Positions 6,591 to 8,474 of a stretch of 8,474 bases of DNA are shown one piece after another. This DNA is from an uncultured Acidobacteriota bacterium (GTDB lineage: Bacteria; Acidobacteriota; Terriglobia; UBA7540). Location: assembly GCA_937900045.1 (NCBI GenBank), contig CALCEB010000027.1:1-8474 (forward strand), read 5' to 3'. Both the position numbers and the translations under genes were made by a program. Below the pieces are notes generated by a model, which ran no database searches, was not told the DNA's origin, and worked only from the letters and a program-made list of their open reading frames with translations. The number at the start of each line of letters is the position of its first letter. Position 1 is the first letter of the stretch.

Positions 6591-6770
6591 GATGTTGCGG
6601 GTGAGGAGGAGTGGAGTTATCTCGCCCATGAAATTGAAGCGGCTTCCCCCGGCGGCAGCTTTATGGCGCCCCAGAACATCAACATGGAATATCTCAATGC
6701 ACTCGGGGTTGCGGATCAACTTCCGGCGTGGAGAGAGATTGCAAAACAAATCGCTGCAGCAGGGGCATAA
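6591..6770 (+). pseudogene. Candidate 3' fragment of an unrecognised gene, only plus-strand coding signal
   Basis: From 6591 to the stop TAA at 6768-6770 the plus strand reads 59 residues with a natural-looking composition (EEEWSYLAHEIEAASPGGS, then FMAPQNINMEYLNALGV and WREIAKQIAAAGA). It looks like the end of an amphipathic, helical soluble protein. It is poor in Arg, Pro and Cys, unlike chance frames in this GC-rich DNA; the overlapping minus-strand frame is Cys- and Arg-rich and looks like the shadow. The same frame has a stop at 6588-6590, just before it, and no good start or ribosome site, so if real it is a truncated remnant. I do not recognise the family. Confidence 0.35.
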
Positions 6771-6933
6771 AAAGGCATCGTCTGCCATTGCACCGGGTTC
6801 ATTTCCGGCGGGACCATTTCCCCCTCGGATCCTTGCTGAGCCTCAACCGCGAAAGTACATTTCCATTTGGATGCTGGCCCTGTTGCTCTCCTCCGGATTT
6901 CTTACTGCGGAGGGACGGAAAGACAGAGAAGGC

Positions 6934-8022
6934 TCATTCGCTACGAGTGACGCCTTCGGCAATCCAAAACTTGCCGGGATCAAGGCCGGCACGCAGCGCG
7001 AGCTCGTGAGCCAAAAGCTGCACGTGCAAAGTGTCCACCAATGTACCCAGGCCCAGGCCTGCCGGTTCAACGGAAACCAGCCGCAGGTTGGGAGCCGCTT
7101 CGACTTTGCCGTCGCTGAACAGGAGCACCCGGCCGCCGTGAGAGCGGATTTCCTCCGCCAGGTTCAGCAGGAACTTTCTCGTCCGGCGCTCCGCTTGGTT
7201 CCTCTTGCGCGATGGGGCCGCGTCCCCTTGTGAATTGCGGGCGAAGATGATGTAGCGATGCGCGGAGTTGACGATTTCAATGGGTCCATGCCGGAATTGC
7301 GCGGCGGAGATGGCCTCCGCGCCGATGCGAACCACTTCCTTCAGGATCAGCGCGCCCTCATAAACTGTGGAGAGATCGGCGCCGCGCGACATGAGCGCCG
7401 TATAGGTGGGATGATCAAAGAACTCCACATTGAGCGGGGTCATCTCCGCCTGCCGGTCCAAAATAGTCTCCTGCGCTTCGACAGCGCGCAAAAGGGCATG
7501 GGTCAACTGCCGGTTCTGTTTCCCCGCGATGGCAAAGGCCAGATACATGAGCACTGCGACACTGCACATGTAGCTCTTGGTGGTAACGCGCGTTTGTCCG
7601 CCCGCCATCATCGGCAGGAGCAGGCGGCTGCGGCGGGCCAGGGTGCTGGCTTCGACATTGACCACGCCCAGAATGCCGGTGGCGGGATTCAGTTGGTCCA
7701 GAAGCCGGCTGATTTCCACCGTCTCACCCGATTGTGAGATTACCGTCAGTAACGTATCCGGCCCGAGAAATTTTAGATGGTGGTGGAGCAGTTCCGCGGT
7801 TTCCCAAACGAGCGCGCGAATGCCCAATGAGGTTAGGAAAACCTGGGCAGGATAGGCGGCGAAAAGAGACGATCCCATTCCCGTGAAGACCACAACAGGG
7901 GGCCAATGGGCTGTCAGCTTGCGAAGCGAACTGGTGGGGATAGCCCCCGGACTGGTGTAGTACTTTCGGACTCCTGCAAGAGCGGAGGGCTGCTGAAAAA
8001 TTTCCTCCATCAGCGTCGACAT
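6934..8022 (-). CDS. SIS-domain sugar-phosphate isomerase/deaminase-like protein (GlmS isomerase-domain homologue, no glutaminase domain)
   Basis: The 362-residue protein has two SIS (sugar isomerase) halves and no N-terminal glutaminase domain, so it should act on phosphosugars without using glutamine, as AgaS- or FrlB-like proteins do. Visible motifs are GMGSS at 48-52 and ISQSGET at 95-101 (phosphosugar binding), VNVEASTLAR near 121, YEGALILKEV at 221-230, FRHGP at 243-247 and IAEGVT at 354-359. Using the known E. coli GlmS residues, Glu488 aligns with Glu229 and His504 with His245 at identical spacing, but Lys485 aligns with Ile226 and Lys603 with Glu356. Canonical glucosamine-6-phosphate synthesis is therefore unlikely; a deaminase, isomerase or regulatory role is open. 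A basic stretch (PSRKRNQAERRTRKF, 270-284) interrupts the second half. ATG at 8022 is chosen over one at 8058 because a strong ribosome site precedes it and the N-terminus MSTLMEEIFQQP is typical. No sugar gene adjoins it to reveal the substrate. Confidence 0.9.
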   Translation of the reverse strand: MSTLMEEIFQQPSALAGVRKYYTSPGAIPTSSLRKLTAHWPPVVVFTGMGSSLFAAYPAQVFLTSLGIRALVWETAELLHHHLKFLGPDTLLTVISQSGETVEISRLLDQLNPATGILGVVNVEASTLARRSRLLLPMMAGGQTRVTTKSYMCSVAVLMYLAFAIAGKQNRQLTHALLRAVEAQETILDRQAEMTPLNVEFFDHPTYTALMSRGADLSTVYEGALILKEVVRIGAEAISAAQFRHGPIEIVNSAHRYIIFARNSQGDAAPSRKRNQAERRTRKFLLNLAEEIRSHGGRVLLFSDGKVEAAPNLRLVSVEPAGLGLGTLVDTLHVQLLAHELALRAGLDPGKFWIAEGVTRSE

Positions 8023-8030
8023 CAAAAGGT

Positions 8031-8037
8031 TCCTCCC
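8031..8037 (-). promoter_or_regulatory. Ribosome binding site that sets the SIS gene start
   Basis: GGGAGGA lies eight bases upstream of ATG 8022 on the minus strand, a near-perfect Shine-Dalgarno sequence, and falls inside the longer reading frame that begins at 8058, arguing for the shorter start. Confidence 0.8.
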
Positions 8038-8249
8038 GGCTGGTTTGCCTTCCCTCACTCAAGGCGAACGGTGCGCCGCAAGTTCACTTCACCGGCTGAT
8101 TTTATCATTAATAGCAAAGAACGAGAGAGGATGGCCGCGAGCCAGCCCCTCTGCCGTGCCACCACGGGAATACATGTCTTCCTCAGCGGGTTTGTCCGCC
8201 GCCGAGGTTAAGGATCGTTCCCGATGCCTGGGCGGGCTCGTAATGCTAT

Positions 8250-8282
8250 GTTGGGTTAATCAGGCGCCGGCAGGGCATGGCT
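8250..8282 (+). repeat. Direct repeat, copy 1 (about 33 bp)
   Basis: The segment beginning GTTGGGTTAATCAGGC and ending GCAGGGCATGGCT matches 8441-8474 with three substitutions and one single-base gap. It is non-coding and 191 bases from its partner. Confidence 0.8.
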
Positions 8283-8440
8283 TCCGACATGCTAAACCAG
8301 AGGGTTTGGAGAAGCAGCTTTAGGCGTTGAGAGCCGTAGGGGCTGAAGACCGAATCTTGGGAGCATTGCCAACGGCCCGACCGGAGTCCTGCCCGACCGG
8401 GCTCCCGGCCGGATTAACATATTGACACTAGTATTACTTT

Positions 8441-8474
8441 GTTAGGTTGAATCAGGCACCGTCAGGGCATGGCT
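8441..8474 (+). repeat. Direct repeat, copy 2, at the right edge
   Basis: The segment beginning GTTAGGTTGAATCAGGC and ending TCAGGGCATGGCT is the partner of 8250-8282. It is cut by the window end, so the repeat unit may be longer; the bases after copy 1 (TCCGACATGC) may continue it. Confidence 0.8.

Larger units (their letters stand above)
6412..6933. other. Intergenic stretch between the SIS gene and the secreted protein
   Basis: About 520 bases hold the secreted protein's promoter candidate (6517-6545), a plus-strand coding-remnant candidate (6591-6770), and, just after the SIS stop, a 6-bp stem (CCTCCG 6890-6895 with CGGAGG 6908-6913) without a T-tract. Other open frames here, including one spanning 6592-7233 on the plus strand, are Arg/Pro/Ser-rich and run antisense into the SIS gene, so I treat them as chance. 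Confidence 0.5.
8038..8474. other. Non-coding leader region upstream of the SIS gene
   Basis: No convincing gene is visible. On the minus strand TAAAAT at 8099-8104 is a possible -10 box, without a good -35 partner. From about 8250 to the right edge the region holds a long-spaced direct repeat and small GC-rich motifs such as GCCCGACCGG twice (8375-8384, 8391-8400). Confidence 0.5.

Noticed and set aside
6495..6788. 97-codon minus-strand open frame in the gap
   Set aside because: Cys/Arg/Pro-rich composition and overlap with the more natural plus-strand frame; it also covers the promoter candidate.
6592..7233. 213-codon plus-strand open frame with a hydrophobic stretch resembling a signal peptide (RKYISIWMLALLLSSGFL)
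   Set aside because: The hydrophobic segment is mid-frame with no start near it, and the rest runs antisense through the conserved C-terminus of the SIS protein.
8250..8474. CRISPR array
   Set aside because: Only two copies, 191 bases apart, with no regular spacing and no cas genes.

Overview
The window is GC-rich bacterial DNA in which every convincing gene lies on the minus strand. The gene types are a large beta-class DNA methyltransferase paired with a restriction helicase, a stand-alone four-helix-bundle (S23/IVS-type) protein, a secreted Asp-box beta-propeller protein and a lone SIS-domain sugar isomerase. Together with many short GC-rich palindromic repeats starting TGTAGSGGCG, they suggest a soil or environmental bacterium with a repeat-rich genome. 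Acidobacteriota is my best guess; Chloroflexota or a similar phylum is possible. This is inference from gene style, not from a marker gene.

In transcription order (right to left): a repeat-bearing leader region (8023-8474); a SIS-domain sugar-phosphate isomerase/deaminase-like gene (6934-8022); a gap holding a plus-strand gene-remnant candidate and a good sigma70-like promoter (6412-6933); a secreted six-Asp-box protein (4921-6411); a gap with a weak promoter candidate (4557-4920); then a restriction-modification operon. The operon consists of a 965-residue methyltransferase (1659-4556), a 135-bp spacer holding a second, diverged copy of the methyltransferase's last codons (1582-1626), a four-helix-bundle gene (999-1523), and the N-terminal 334 residues of the restriction helicase (1-1002), which runs off the left edge. 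The four-helix-bundle gene overlaps the helicase start by four bases (ATGA), so all three are probably cotranscribed. The methyltransferase should protect host DNA, and the helicase/nuclease should attack unmodified DNA.

The most interesting signal is inside the operon. Palindromic repeat elements have been absorbed in frame by both enzyme genes: one double copy in the helicase just before Walker A, and three hairpins at two sites in the methyltransferase. All four element starts fall in the same codon phase (GTA GSG GCG), the phase that avoids the stop TAG built into the element. A second repeat type, built on GATTCAA-like units, flanks and partly encodes the four-helix-bundle gene and also sits beside the methyltransferase tail remnant. 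Together these suggest the operon was reshaped by repeat insertion, by arrival of the four-helix-bundle gene as a cassette, and by recombination with a second methyltransferase allele.
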